32,177 nucleotides of DNA from JBCDLI01 sp038745535 (GCA_038745535.1 JBCDLI010000025.1:1-32177); one strand, 5' to 3'. Shown: positions 8,112 to 17,553, numbered from the stretch's first letter. The notes: a model not told the origin generated them from the sequence alone. Program-made: numbers and translations.

Positions 8112-9524
8112 TTACATCTTCCTGAGTGGCAGGGGGCCAGCAAACGCAAACATTGACACGCCAATTTTCCGGCGCACCACGATGAACAGCAAAAGTGCCT
8201 CCAGTATCGTTGCGCTCGCAGTCGCAAAGGCGGCGCCCATTAAGCCAAATTGGGGAATAAGGGCGGCGTTTATTACCAGATTGACCGCTAGAACCGCCGC
8301 ATAAATGACAGCGCAGATCTTATGGTGCCCCGTCATCGTCAAAAGGCTTTCGGCTGGTCCAACTGTGGAGCGCAACACAATGCCAATGACGAGTACGAAC
8401 AACAGCGAATAGCCCGACACGAATTCTGAGCCAAATAGCGAGAGAATAAGTTGTCCCGCCGCAACGAGAACGCAGGCAAGCACCGCTGAAGGCCAAAACG
8501 ACCAGCTGGCGGCTTTGACGGCCAATTCGCGTACCGCCGTCTTGTCGGTGTTGTTGATCTCAGCGGCGAAGCGATGGGCAACGCCCGCCTTCACGGCAAA
8601 TGAAACGAACTGGATGAGCACAAGGGTCTTCACCGCCGCGAAGTAAACCGCGACGTTCTCCGGCTGCATCAACAGCCCGACCATCATGATGTCAGCGTGA
8701 ACGAGCAAAAAGAAAAAACCCTCAACGAGGAAGATCGGCAGCGCCACTTTCAGCCAAACCGGAAGCTCGCTGATCGGCGCTACAGTGAGGCTGTGTTCGC
8801 GTGTGACATCGCGATGAATGAGCGCTAGCTGACCGAGGGTTGTCATATAAGTCGCGAGAACTGCGCAGATAACACCGGTCGTGCCGTTGATTGGAAAGTC
8901 CAGCATCCAAGCGACCAGCATGAAGACAAACAGCAAGGCCGGGCGCAGGATGTAAGTGGGCGTCAGCGAACGAAATGCCCAACCATGGGCACGACCAGTG
9001 CATTCCAGAGCATCGGCAAGCGACAAAAACGGCAGCGCGATGAACGCGATCAAGAACGGCAGAACGTAGTGTGAAGCGAGCAAGTCGCTAGCCAGATAGA
9101 CCGCTCCCGCGCCGATAAGCGCAGCAAGCGTTGACGTTGATAGCACGAAAAACCGCGATGTTCTCAAAAGACCCCGCATACGGGCAAAGTCACTTTCGCG
9201 AAGATACTCCGGCAGAAAGCGCACGACTGCGGCCTGCATGCCAAAACACGACAGGCTGCCGAGGATAACCATTGAGATCCAGACGAGCGTGAAAATACCG
9301 TACTCAAAGGTGCCCATCAATCTGGCAAGCAGGACCTGACTGGCAAACGCCACCGCAGCGCTCGCGACACGGATGGCAAAAGCAGAAAGCGAGGTACGCT
9401 TGGCCGAAGACGCGCTGTCGGTTCCGGTCAGCAACTCATCGAATTTTTCCGCGAGCGGTCTCGCCCGCTCCCACAGCGGGTCAGGCAGACGTGCCTGCAA
9501 TGTATCGACCGCGGAGATACGCAA
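8112..9524 (-). CDS. Polysaccharide flippase, Wzx/MVF-type membrane protein
   Basis: A 470-residue integral membrane protein with about twelve to fourteen hydrophobic helices, matching the oligosaccharide flippase (polysaccharide biosynthesis) superfamily. A cytoplasmic N-terminal tail of about 45 residues is followed by a family-typical first helix segment (VASAAVAFASQVLLARLMG, then FEYGIFTLVW). It would move lipid-linked sugar units across the inner membrane. It is the first gene of an operon with the CelD-type acetyltransferase. No glycosyltransferases or polymerase are nearby, so the rest of the pathway must be encoded elsewhere. Confidence 0.88.
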   Translation of the reverse strand: MRISAVDTLQARLPDPLWERARPLAEKFDELLTGTDSASSAKRTSLSAFAIRVASAAVAFASQVLLARLMGTFEYGIFTLVWISMVILGSLSCFGMQAAVVRFLPEYLRESDFARMRGLLRTSRFFVLSTSTLAALIGAGAVYLASDLLASHYVLPFLIAFIALPFLSLADALECTGRAHGWAFRSLTPTYILRPALLFVFMLVAWMLDFPINGTTGVICAVLATYMTTLGQLALIHRDVTREHSLTVAPISELPVWLKVALPIFLVEGFFFLLVHADIMMVGLLMQPENVAVYFAAVKTLVLIQFVSFAVKAGVAHRFAAEINNTDKTAVRELAVKAASWSFWPSAVLACVLVAAGQLILSLFGSEFVSGYSLLFVLVIGIVLRSTVGPAESLLTMTGHHKICAVIYAAVLAVNLVINAALIPQFGLMGAAFATASATILEALLLFIVVRRKIGVSMFAFAGPLPLRKM

Positions 9525-9623
9525 AACTCAAATTCCCGCACAAAACTACGAGAACCAAGTATCTTCTAGGATTTAAAATTCCGTTCGGGAGCGATCAAAA
9601 ATACGTGTTTGGATGCTGTCAGA

Positions 9624-12488
9624 CTACGCAAATGAACCGTGGCAATGCTTGAATTTCTTGCCAGAACCGCACGGGCACGACTCGTTTCGACCGATTTTGC
9701 CCCAGGTTTCGTCCTCAACACCGCTCGCTGCACTTGCGGCTGCAGCCGCTGCTGCTGGCAGAGCCGCACCGTACCCGCCTGCCGCATTCGCGGTTTCCAA
9801 CTCGCCCGAAGCGGGCGCATCACCGTGAGAAGCTTGCATAGGCGGCAGTGGCACCTCGTCAGCCGGTGGCTGCTCGCGCACGAGCTCGACCCGCATCATC
9901 CGCTGGGTCACCGTACGGCGCAGATTTGCAAGCATGCTCTGGAAGAGTTCAAACGCCTCCTGCTTGTATTCCTGCAGCGGATCACGCTGCGCATAGCCAC
10001 GGAAACCCACAACCGAGCGCAGGTGGTCAAGGCTCACGAGGTGCTCACGCCATAGTTCATCCAGCGTCTGCAAAATCATCGATCGCTGAATGTAAATGTT
10101 GATCTCCGAGCCGAAGTCCTCAGCCTTTTGCTTTGCGCGGTCGTCCGTCACCTCGGTGAGCCGCGTCAGAATATCGTCTTCGGCAACACCGTCCTCTTTG
10201 GCCCACTCGATGACCGGAATATCCATGTTCAGATATTCTACGACATTCTTGTAGAGGCCTTCGGTATCCCACTGTTCGGGATAGGTGTTTTCAGGAATGT
10301 GCTCGTCGACGAGGTCTTCTACCACCTCGTGGCGCATCTCGGTGATCATGGTCTCCAGCTCTTCGGCGTCCATAACGTCCAAACGCTGCTCAAAGATCAC
10401 CTTGCGCTGATCGTTCATGACGTCATCGAACTTCAGCAGGTTTTTGCGGATGTCGAAGTTGCGCGCTTCAACCTTCTTCTGCGCCTTTTCCAACGCCTTG
10501 TTGATCCAAGGGTGAACAATCGCCTCGCCTTCCTGAAGGCCAAGCTTTTGCAGCATCGAGTCCATGCGTTCTGACCCGAAAATCCGCATCAGATCATCTT
10601 GCAGCGACAGGAAGAATTTCGACCGCCCGGGGTCACCCTGACGACCGGAGCGGCCACGCAACTGGTTGTCGATACGCCGGCTCTCGTGACGTTCGGTGGC
10701 CAGCACATAGAGCCCACCAGCAGCCAGCGCTTGCTCTTTCAGCTTCTCAACTTCGGCCTGTATGGCAGCAGCTTTAGCATCGCGCTCTTTGCCCTCGCGC
10801 ATATCGCCGAGTTCCTGTTCGATCCGCATCTCAACGTTGCCACCGAGTTTAATATCGGTGCCGCGACCGGCCATGTTCGTTGCAATGGTCACAGCACCGG
10901 GCACACCGGCCTGCGCCACAATCTGCGCCTCGCGTTCGTGCTGACGGGCGTTCAATACATCGTGCTTTACACCACCGGCTTTTACAGCCTCATCGAGGTG
11001 TGAAATCGCTTCTTCGAACATTGCGCGCAGTTCAGGTTCCTTGCCTTCCTTGATCTGGGCCAGTCGCGCCGCGACACGCTCACGCATCGCCTTCAACTGC
11101 TTTTTATCTCCCAGCATCGCCGACAGGAATTCTGACTTTTCGATTGAAGTCGTGCCCACAAGAACTGGCTGGCCCTGCCGCTGTGCCGCGATAATGTCGA
11201 GCGTCACCGCGTCATACTTTTCCTGCACGGTGCGATAAACTTCGTCGTCTTCATCCAAACGCTGGATCGGCAAATTGGTCGGCACTTCGGTCACTTCCAG
11301 ACCGTAGATATTGCCGAATTCTTCAGCTTCGGTTGCAGCCGTGCCAGTCATACCGGCAAGCTTGTTATACATGCGGAAATAGTTCTGGAATGTCACCGAT
11401 GCCAGCGTCTGGTTTTCCGGCTGAATGCTTACGCCCTCTTTGGCTTCAAGCGCCTGGTGCAGACCTTCCGAAAAACGGCGACCGGGCATCTGGCGGCCCG
11501 TAAACTCGTCGATGATGACAATCTCATCGCCTTTAACGATGTAGTCCTTGTCCTTTTGGAAGAGCGCGTGCGCCTTAAGCGCGTTATTGGCATGGTGAAC
11601 GAGCGTGACGTTCTCGACATCATACAAGCTCCCATCTTTTAGAAGCCCCGCCTCACTCAGAAGCTTTTCGATCTTCTCATTACCGTCCTCGGTAAAGGTC
11701 GCCGTGCGCTGCTTTTCATCAAGCTCATAGTCCGTCGCGCCATCCAAGCTCGGCATGAACTTGTTCACGGCCACGTAGAGATCAGACTTATCTTCCAGCG
11801 GACCGGAGATAATCAGCGGGGTCCTCGCTTCATCGACAAGGATGGAATCCACCTCATCCACAATCGCGAAGAAGTGATCGCGCTGCACCATTTGCGCTCG
11901 GTCCATCTTCATATTGTCGCGAAGGTAGTCGAACCCAAGTTCGTTGTTGGTCGCGTAGGTGATATCGCATTCGTAGGCGGCTTTGCGCTCATCATCACTC
12001 AGGCCGTGGACGATGATGCCCGTCGACATACCCAGGAAGCCGTATAGGCGGCCCATCCACTCCGCATCGCGAGAGGCCAGATAGTCGTTTACGGTGACAA
12101 CGTGTGCGCCCTTGCCCGCTAGCGCGTTGAGGTAAATCGGCAATGTCGCGACGAGTGTCTTACCCTCACCGGTCTTCATCTCCGAAATGCCGCCATCGTG
12201 CAGCACCATGCCGCCGATGAGCTGCACATCAAACGGGCGCATTCCCAGCGCGCGCTTGGACCCCTCTCGCACAACCGCAAAGGCTTCCGGCAGTAACTCG
12301 TCCAGCACTTCGCCCTTTTCCAACCGCTGGCGGAATTCTTGTGTTTTTCCAGCCAAGGCTTCATCGGAAAGCGCTTCCATGTCTTTTTCAAGCGCGTTGA
12401 TTTGCGCAACGCGGGGCTGAAAACCTTTCACGCGCCTGTCGTTTGCCGAACCGAAAAGTTTACGGGCAAAGCCGCCAAAGCTGACCAT
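9624..12488 (-). CDS. secA: Preprotein translocase subunit SecA
   Basis: ATPase motor of the general secretion pathway, which drives unfolded preproteins through SecYEG. Walker A is MKTGEGKTLVAT, the DEAD-like Walker B is VDEVDSILVDEARTPLI, and motif VI is RGRSGRQGDPGRS. The C-terminal zinc/SecB-binding tail ends CPCGSGKKFKHCHG. The frame opens at a GTG at 12506, but the ATG at 12488 (MVSFGGFARKLFG) matches the family N-terminus. It gives 954 residues, slightly longer than E. coli SecA, as usual in alphaproteobacteria. The alanine-rich linker before the zinc tail (AAALPAAAAAAAS) is low complexity. It is divergent from the parvulin-type isomerase gene, itself an export-related protein. Confidence 0.98.
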   Translation of the reverse strand: MVSFGGFARKLFGSANDRRVKGFQPRVAQINALEKDMEALSDEALAGKTQEFRQRLEKGEVLDELLPEAFAVVREGSKRALGMRPFDVQLIGGMVLHDGGISEMKTGEGKTLVATLPIYLNALAGKGAHVVTVNDYLASRDAEWMGRLYGFLGMSTGIIVHGLSDDERKAAYECDITYATNNELGFDYLRDNMKMDRAQMVQRDHFFAIVDEVDSILVDEARTPLIISGPLEDKSDLYVAVNKFMPSLDGATDYELDEKQRTATFTEDGNEKIEKLLSEAGLLKDGSLYDVENVTLVHHANNALKAHALFQKDKDYIVKGDEIVIIDEFTGRQMPGRRFSEGLHQALEAKEGVSIQPENQTLASVTFQNYFRMYNKLAGMTGTAATEAEEFGNIYGLEVTEVPTNLPIQRLDEDDEVYRTVQEKYDAVTLDIIAAQRQGQPVLVGTTSIEKSEFLSAMLGDKKQLKAMRERVAARLAQIKEGKEPELRAMFEEAISHLDEAVKAGGVKHDVLNARQHEREAQIVAQAGVPGAVTIATNMAGRGTDIKLGGNVEMRIEQELGDMREGKERDAKAAAIQAEVEKLKEQALAAGGLYVLATERHESRRIDNQLRGRSGRQGDPGRSKFFLSLQDDLMRIFGSERMDSMLQKLGLQEGEAIVHPWINKALEKAQKKVEARNFDIRKNLLKFDDVMNDQRKVIFEQRLDVMDAEELETMITEMRHEVVEDLVDEHIPENTYPEQWDTEGLYKNVVEYLNMDIPVIEWAKEDGVAEDDILTRLTEVTDDRAKQKAEDFGSEINIYIQRSMILQTLDELWREHLVSLDHLRSVVGFRGYAQRDPLQEYKQEAFELFQSMLANLRRTVTQRMMRVELVREQPPADEVPLPPMQASHGDAPASGELETANAAGGYGAALPAAAAAAASAASGVEDETWGKIGRNESCPCGSGKKFKHCHGSFA

Positions 12489-12719
12489 CTCGTGCGGGCC
12501 TTTCACATACAGTTGTGCGGATGTTCCGCGTCAGCCGGATTAAGGTGTCAATCCGGGGCGCGCGCCTGCAAGTCTTCTATGGACGCGAAACCACCTCGCA
12601 GATAAGAGGGGGCCAAAATGATGTCAACGCTCACAACGCGCCAGAAATCAGCACTTTTTGGGTACCGCCCTAACCAAATCAGCTCTGCAAATTCAAACGA
12701 CGACGGACACTTCAAGCCC

Positions 12720-13619
12720 ATGACAATTTTCCAAACGAAGCGGTTACTTGCCACCGCGACGGCGTTTCTTACGATCACATGCGGAGCGGCGTTCGCTCAA
12801 GAGGCACCCGCCGAGGTTTCGCCGGACACTGTCGTTGGCACCGTCGGCGATGAGCAGATTACAGAACGCGATCTGCAATATACCTTGCAAGACCTTGAAG
12901 GCCAGTTTGCGCAGATGCCGCCCGGCCAGCAACGCTTTGCAGCTCTTATGTCCTTGATCGACATCCGTTTGCTGGCCCAAAAGGCCGACGAAGAGGGCGT
13001 TGACGAGACCGACGCATTTCAGGAACGCATGCAGTTTCTACGCACGAGGGCGTTGCATAATCTCTATTTCCAGAGCGAGGTGATCGATCAGATTACCGAA
13101 GATGAGGTTCGCGCCCGCTACGACGAAGAGGTCGCGGCAACGCCACCGACGAATGAAACCCGTGCGCGCCACATCCTCGTTGAGAGCGAAGACGAAGCCA
13201 AAGCGATCATCGAAGAGATTAATGGCGGTGCTGATTTTGTCGAAGTCGCGCAGGAAAAGTCGACCGGGCCTTCCGCGCCCCAAGGCGGCGATCTTGGCTA
13301 TTTTGGGCCGGGCCGCATGGTGCCCGAGTTTGATACGGCGGTGAACGCGCTGAACCCAGGCGAGATAACCGCAGAGCCAGTGCAGACACAATTCGGCTGG
13401 CATGTCATCCGCGTTGAGGATCGCCGACCGGTTCAGCCCCCCGCTTTTGCCCAAGTTGAGCCTCAAATCCGCAATGCGCTTCTACGCGAACGCTATCTGA
13501 ACCTGTTGCAGTCACTGCGGGCCGATGCGCCGGTTGACGTGACCGACCCAGCGCTCAAGGAAGCGTTTGACGCTGCGATGGCGCGCCAGCAGCAAACGCC
13601 AGAAGCCACGCCCGAATAA
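12720..13619 (+). CDS. Exported peptidylprolyl isomerase, parvulin (PpiC/SurA-like)
   Basis: Periplasmic folding factor with one parvulin rotamase domain. A signal peptide covers about residues 1-27 (KRLLATATAFLTITCGAAFA, cut before QEAP). A SurA-like helical N-domain follows, then the parvulin domain, recognised by ETRARHILVESEDEAKAI, GGDLGYFGPGRMVPEFD and TQFGWHVIRVEDRR. The 299-residue length is normal for the alphaproteobacterial enzyme. The frame is open to 12618, but the ATG at 12720 begins the signal peptide. It sits divergent to secA and 18 bp upstream of argJ, an order widely kept in Hyphomicrobiales. Confidence 0.92.
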   Translation: MTIFQTKRLLATATAFLTITCGAAFAQEAPAEVSPDTVVGTVGDEQITERDLQYTLQDLEGQFAQMPPGQQRFAALMSLIDIRLLAQKADEEGVDETDAFQERMQFLRTRALHNLYFQSEVIDQITEDEVRARYDEEVAATPPTNETRARHILVESEDEAKAIIEEINGGADFVEVAQEKSTGPSAPQGGDLGYFGPGRMVPEFDTAVNALNPGEITAEPVQTQFGWHVIRVEDRRPVQPPAFAQVEPQIRNALLRERYLNLLQSLRADAPVDVTDPALKEAFDAAMARQQQTPEATPE

Positions 13620-13637
13620 TCTCGAAACGTTTCATCT

Positions 13638-14870
13638 ATGAGCAAACACATTTCCCCGTTTGCACCGGGCGAGATCGGCGACGTTCCACCCATTGGCGGC
13701 ATTGAGCTCGCATCGATGGCGGCGGGCATCAAATATGAAGGCCGGGAGGACCTATTGCTGATGACGTTTGCGACCGGCACGACGGTTGCTGGCGTCTTCA
13801 CGCAGTCAAAATGCCCGTCAGCCGCCGTTGAGACCTGCCGGAAACATCTGCCCCATGGCGAAGCGCGCGCGCTCGTCGTCAACTCCGGCAATGCGAACGC
13901 TTTCACGGGCATGAAAGGCAAAGCAGCCGCCGATGAGACTGTCAGCGCCGCAATCGCAGCTATCGGTTGCGCGCCGCACGAAGTGTTCATTTCATCGACC
14001 GGTGTCATCGGCGAACCGATGGACACCTCGGAATTCGGGTCGCATCTGATCACGCTTTCAGAGAAAACCGTGGCCGACGGATGGGCCGCAGCAGCCAGCG
14101 CGATCATGACGACCGACACGTTTCCGAAAGTCGTAAGCCGCACCTTTCAGGCGCAGGACAAAACCATCACCGTCAACGGCATCGCGAAAGGCGCAGGCAT
14201 GATCGCGCCGGACATGGCGACGATGCTCGCCTACATCGCGACAGATGCCTCTGTCTCTGCAACCGCACTGCAGACAATCCTGTCGGATAGTGTCGGCGAC
14301 ACCTTCAATGCCGTATCGGTCGATAGCGACACGTCCACGTCCGATACGCTTCTGGCTTTTGCCACGGGTGCTGCGGGCAATACAGAGATTACGGCAAAGT
14401 CCAGCGAAGGATTCACCGCGTTAGCCAGTGCAATTCGCGATGTCATGTCAGAGCTTGCCCTCCTGATCGTGTCCGACGGCGAAGGCATCACAAAACGTTT
14501 CCGTGTCGATATTAACGGTGCCGCAAGCGACGCGTCAGCGAAGCGCATCGCGCGAGCAATCGTTGATTCCCCGCTCGTCAAAACGGCCATCGCCGGCGAA
14601 GACCCCAACTGGGGACGCATCGTCATGGCCGTCGGCAAAGCAGGCGAACCGGCAGACCGCGACCGCTTGGAAATCCATATCGGCGATATGCTCGTCGCGT
14701 CGAACGGTGAGCGCGCAGCGACTTACATTGAGGCCGACTGCGCACGGTATATGAAGAACGCCGAAATCCATATCGCGGTCGATCTCGGTCTCGGCATGGG
14801 AAAAGCCTTCATGTGGGGTTGCGACCTGACAGCCGAATATGTGTCTATAAACGCTGACTATAGGAGTTAG
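13638..14870 (+). CDS. argJ: Bifunctional ornithine acetyltransferase / N-acetylglutamate synthase
   Basis: Arginine biosynthesis enzyme that recycles the acetyl group from N-acetylornithine to glutamate and can also acetylate glutamate from acetyl-CoA. The autoprocessing site is KGAGMIAPDMATMLAYI: cleavage before Thr195 would give alpha and beta chains and free the threonine nucleophile. Other conserved stretches are NSGNANAFTG, STGVIGEPM (oxyanion hole), DSDTSTSDT and EDPNWGRIVMAVGKAG. The 410 residues are full length. It lies 18 bp after the isomerase gene and 4 bp before the GNAT gene. Confidence 0.97.
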   Translation: MSKHISPFAPGEIGDVPPIGGIELASMAAGIKYEGREDLLLMTFATGTTVAGVFTQSKCPSAAVETCRKHLPHGEARALVVNSGNANAFTGMKGKAAADETVSAAIAAIGCAPHEVFISSTGVIGEPMDTSEFGSHLITLSEKTVADGWAAAASAIMTTDTFPKVVSRTFQAQDKTITVNGIAKGAGMIAPDMATMLAYIATDASVSATALQTILSDSVGDTFNAVSVDSDTSTSDTLLAFATGAAGNTEITAKSSEGFTALASAIRDVMSELALLIVSDGEGITKRFRVDINGAASDASAKRIARAIVDSPLVKTAIAGEDPNWGRIVMAVGKAGEPADRDRLEIHIGDMLVASNGERAATYIEADCARYMKNAEIHIAVDLGLGMGKAFMWGCDLTAEYVSINADYRS

Positions 14871-14874
14871 TGTC

Positions 14875-15630
14875 GTGGTCTCCCTTCCACTTGTTCGGCG
14901 TATGGAAGCGGTGTCCTTTCGCGCGTGGCCTGCTGCGTCAGTGCATTATGACGGGAGCTGGGCGGTACGCCTGACAGCAAGCCATCCGTCTCGACGGCTG
15001 AATTCGGTCAATCCGCTTGATCCGGCCGACTATGTGGACATCGACAAGCGGGTGGCCCGCGCCGCAAAACGGTTTCAATCCTACGACCGCCCGCTTGTGT
15101 TTCGCCTATCGCCTCTGGCTCCGGCACCTCTAGAGATGCACTTCGATGCGCTCGGTTGGCAACGCGCTGGCGAAAGCGTTGTGATGCTCGGCGAGTTTGA
15201 GGAAATGGATATCGACGGCGGCTTTGACCTTGTTCCGCTAAAAGACATCAACCGGTATGTGAATTCATCCATTCGCATTTCAGGCGAAGAGCCCGAGCAC
15301 AAGCCGGGTCTGACCGAAGTTATAGAAGCCATCCGCCCGCCCCATGGTATGTTTGTGCTCGAAGACGCGAACGGCCCTGTCGCTGCTTGCCTATGCGTTC
15401 ACGACAATGATCTGGCAGGACTGTTTGATCTGTCCGTTCGACCAGACGCACAGGGCCGCGGTTACGGTCGGGCAATTGTGCGCGGCGCTCTGCGCTGGGC
15501 AGCCTCGCAGGGCGCAACGAAGGCCTGGTTACAGGTTGAGATCGATAACAAACGCGCGCTGCAGCTCTACAACCGGATGGGGTTTGAAGAGGTCTACAAT
15601 TATGTCTACCGCATCGGGAACAATCTGTGA
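14875..15630 (+). CDS. GNAT family N-acetyltransferase
   Basis: Acetyl-CoA-dependent acyltransferase of 251 residues. The C-terminal GNAT core carries motif A VRPDAQGRGYGRAIV (from residue 188; QGRGYG binds pyrophosphate) and motif B NKRALQLYNRMGF. The N-terminal 130 residues are divergent, suggesting a degenerate second GNAT domain, as in several tandem-GNAT proteins. The start is GTG at 14875 with TAGGAG at 14861-14866, overlapping the argJ stop region. The acceptor substrate is unknown. Its fixed place between argJ and mutT is shared across related genomes, so a housekeeping role is likely. Confidence 0.87.
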   Translation: MVSLPLVRRMEAVSFRAWPAASVHYDGSWAVRLTASHPSRRLNSVNPLDPADYVDIDKRVARAAKRFQSYDRPLVFRLSPLAPAPLEMHFDALGWQRAGESVVMLGEFEEMDIDGGFDLVPLKDINRYVNSSIRISGEEPEHKPGLTEVIEAIRPPHGMFVLEDANGPVAACLCVHDNDLAGLFDLSVRPDAQGRGYGRAIVRGALRWAASQGATKAWLQVEIDNKRALQLYNRMGFEEVYNYVYRIGNNL

Positions 15631-16037
15631 TGGCGACACGCAAACTCGTTTTGGTTTCGGCCTGCGCGCTGATTGATCGCGACAATCGTGTTCTTCTTGC
15701 CCAGCGTCCCGAAGGCAAATCCATGGCGGGCCTTTGGGAATTTCCCGGCGGCAAAGTCGAGACAGGCGAAACACCCGAAGAAACCCTCATCCGCGAACTG
15801 GAAGAAGAGCTTGGCATCGTCACACAAGGTTCGTGCCTGGCACCGTTGACGTTCGCCAGCCACACCTATGATGACTTTCATCTGCTGATGCCGCTTTACA
15901 TCTGCCGAAAGTACGAGGGCATTCCGGTGGGCCGCGAGGGCCAGAGCCTCAAGTGGGTCCGTGCCGCAAGCCTCCGTGAGTACCCAATGCCGCCTGCAGA
16001 CGACCCGCTTATTCCCGCACTGCAAGACCTTTTGTAG
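15630..16037 (+). CDS. mutT: MutT-type Nudix hydrolase (8-oxo-dGTP diphosphatase)
   Basis: Sanitises the nucleotide pool by hydrolysing 8-oxo-dGTP. The Nudix box spans about residues 40-62 (GGKVETGETPEETLIRELEEE, then LGI), with the REXXEE catalytic glutamates intact. WEFPGGK and the length of 135 residues are typical of MutT proper. The ATG overlaps the stop of the GNAT gene (TGATG at 15628-15632), so translation is coupled. A GTG one codon earlier is also in frame. A stem-loop follows at 16040-16081. Confidence 0.93.
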   Translation: MATRKLVLVSACALIDRDNRVLLAQRPEGKSMAGLWEFPGGKVETGETPEETLIRELEEELGIVTQGSCLAPLTFASHTYDDFHLLMPLYICRKYEGIPVGREGQSLKWVRAASLREYPMPPADDPLIPALQDLL

Positions 16038-16039
16038 TT

Positions 16040-16081
16040 GGCACGCTGGTTTGGCTAATACCCCGTCTTCGCAGGCGTGCC
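16040..16081 (+). terminator. Possible stem-loop terminator after mutT
   Basis: GGCACGC (16040-16046) pairs with GCGTGCC (16075-16081), with a 28-base loop, followed by GTTTTCG. The long loop and short T run make it a weak candidate. Confidence 0.35.
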
Positions 16082-16157
16082 GTTTTCGCCCAAAATGTTA
16101 ATCAAACATTCAGTCGCCGCTGTTAACGATCCTCATTAAGATATGAGGAGCGGGCAT

Positions 16158-16466
16158 ATGTATGACGGTGATGAATGGGACTTAATCCGCGAACATCGCG
16201 AAAGGTCGCGTTCCAAATCGCAATTTGCACTTCGATTGATCGCATTGACATGCGCTGGTGTTGCGGCACTCGCTTTGGTCGCGGTTCCATTTATTGATGG
16301 GGAAGCCGACCGGCGTATCGCACGCGGCTCGGGCGTCGATCCGATCACAACGGCGACAGTGCGCTCATCCTCCGAAGTCTACACGGTGCGGCGCAGCGTG
16401 TTGCAGCCATCCCCCACCGACGTCTGCATCATCCGTGCCAATGGCACTTTCGAAGGCAGGTGCTGA
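16158..16466 (+). CDS. Hypothetical single-pass membrane protein upstream of the Flp pilin
   Basis: No family recognised. The 102 residues have an acidic and then arginine-rich N-terminus (YDGDEWDLIREHRERSRSK), one membrane helix at about residues 26-44 (LIALTCAGVAALALVAVPF) and a roughly 55-residue presumably periplasmic tail. That tail contains two cysteines (DVCIIRANG and the final residue), possibly a disulfide. The ATG at 16158 is preceded by GAGGAG at 16145-16150; an ATG at 16143 is less likely. It lies 3 bp before the pilin gene, implying co-translation and perhaps a pilus-related role. Confidence 0.75.
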   Translation: MYDGDEWDLIREHRERSRSKSQFALRLIALTCAGVAALALVAVPFIDGEADRRIARGSGVDPITTATVRSSSEVYTVRRSVLQPSPTDVCIIRANGTFEGRC

Positions 16467-16469
16467 GCC

Positions 16470-16652
16470 ATGTTGAGTGTCGTACAGTTTGAGCGTTTTG
16501 TTTCGGACGAGACGGGGGCCACTGCCATCGAATACGCATTGGTTGGATCAATTTTTGCCATAACGACACTGGGCGCTTTTTCGGCTTTTTCGGACGCCCT
16601 CGGCGACATGTGGACAAACTGGACCGATGAGGCGAACAGCGTGTTGAGCTAA
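16470..16652 (+). CDS. Flp-type IVb pilin
   Basis: Small pilin of the Flp/Tad class, 60 residues. The prepilin cleavage motif is ETG|ATAIEYALV: cleavage after Gly16 leaves the conserved Glu at mature position 5 followed by Tyr. A single hydrophobic helix forms the filament core. Processing would need a TadV/CpaA peptidase and assembly a Tad secretion apparatus; none is in the window, so this is an orphan pilin copy. It is preceded by the small membrane protein and followed by comF. Confidence 0.92.
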   Translation: MLSVVQFERFVSDETGATAIEYALVGSIFAITTLGAFSAFSDALGDMWTNWTDEANSVLS

Positions 16653-16740
16653 AAGCTGCACGATTTTCCGACGATCTTAAATTCGTGAATCTCCATCCAT
16701 TTGCTTGAACCGCTGAGCGCTCGTGACGAACGGTCGATCA

Positions 16741-17553
16741 ATGGATGGCTTACGAAACCTCACACCGTTTAGGCTCTTACGTTCCCGCGTTCAGCCACTG
16801 CGCGACCTCACATTTGACGCCTTTGAAACGGCGCGTCGGCTGGTTCTCCCAGATCTCTGCTTGAATTGCGAAAACACGGTGAGCTGCAAGGGCGTTCTTT
16901 GTCCTGAATGCTGGGGGCAGATGCGGTTTATTTCGCAACCGCACTGCGAGATCACGGGCATGCCGTTTCAATACTCTTTCGGTGAGCGAATGGCTTCTGC
17001 GGAAGCGATTGCCAATCCTCCACCCTACACTCGGGCCCGCGCGGTTGCTTTGCACGACAGCGTGGCCGCACGGCTAGTCTCCAGGCTGAAATTTAATGAT
17101 CGGACCGACCTTGCCCCTTGGATGGCGCAGTACATGGCGAAAAGCGGAGCGGAATTGATCGCCGAGTCCGACCTGATTATCCCTATCCCGCTGCACAAGT
17201 ATCGCCATTGGTCGCGCCGTTACAATCAATCGGCGGAACTTGGCCGTGCACTGGCGAAACAAACGGGCCTCGATTTTCGGCCCGAAGCACTGCAAAGAAA
17301 GCGCAAAACCGCCCGGCAGGTTGGTCTGGGTCGTGAAGAGCGTGTCACAAACGTCCGTGGTGCTTTCCGTGTTCCAGACGCGGAAAACATTCACGTCCAC
17401 GGGCGCTCAGTGCTGCTCATCGATGATGTGATCACCACCGGATCGACTGTCAATGCCGCGACAAAGGCGTTGCTTCTGGCCAAAGCAGCCCAAGTGAACG
17501 TACTGACATTTACAATCGCCAGTTCGTTCCACGCCAAAACGACTACATCGTAG
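16741..17553 (+). CDS. comF: ComF family phosphoribosyltransferase-like protein
   Basis: ComF/GntX family protein, linked to DNA uptake in naturally competent bacteria but broadly conserved without proven enzymatic substrate. The N-terminus holds a zinc ribbon (CLNC...CKGVLCPECW, with further CEITG). The C-terminal PRTase-like domain ends with the PRPP-binding loop LLIDDVITTGSTVNA. RRYNQSAELGRALAKQTG and RKRKTARQVGLGREER are family hallmarks. Start choice is uncertain: ATG 16741 and GTG 16723 are in frame, and neither has a clear ribosome binding site. Confidence 0.9.
   Translation: MDGLRNLTPFRLLRSRVQPLRDLTFDAFETARRLVLPDLCLNCENTVSCKGVLCPECWGQMRFISQPHCEITGMPFQYSFGERMASAEAIANPPPYTRARAVALHDSVAARLVSRLKFNDRTDLAPWMAQYMAKSGAELIAESDLIIPIPLHKYRHWSRRYNQSAELGRALAKQTGLDFRPEALQRKRKTARQVGLGREERVTNVRGAFRVPDAENIHVHGRSVLLIDDVITTGSTVNAATKALLLAKAAQVNVLTFTIASSFHAKTTTS

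Noticed and set aside
9700..9830. Alanine-rich stretch near the secA 3' end as a repeat or frameshift
   Set aside because: It is the normal variable linker before the SecA zinc tail and the frame is continuous.
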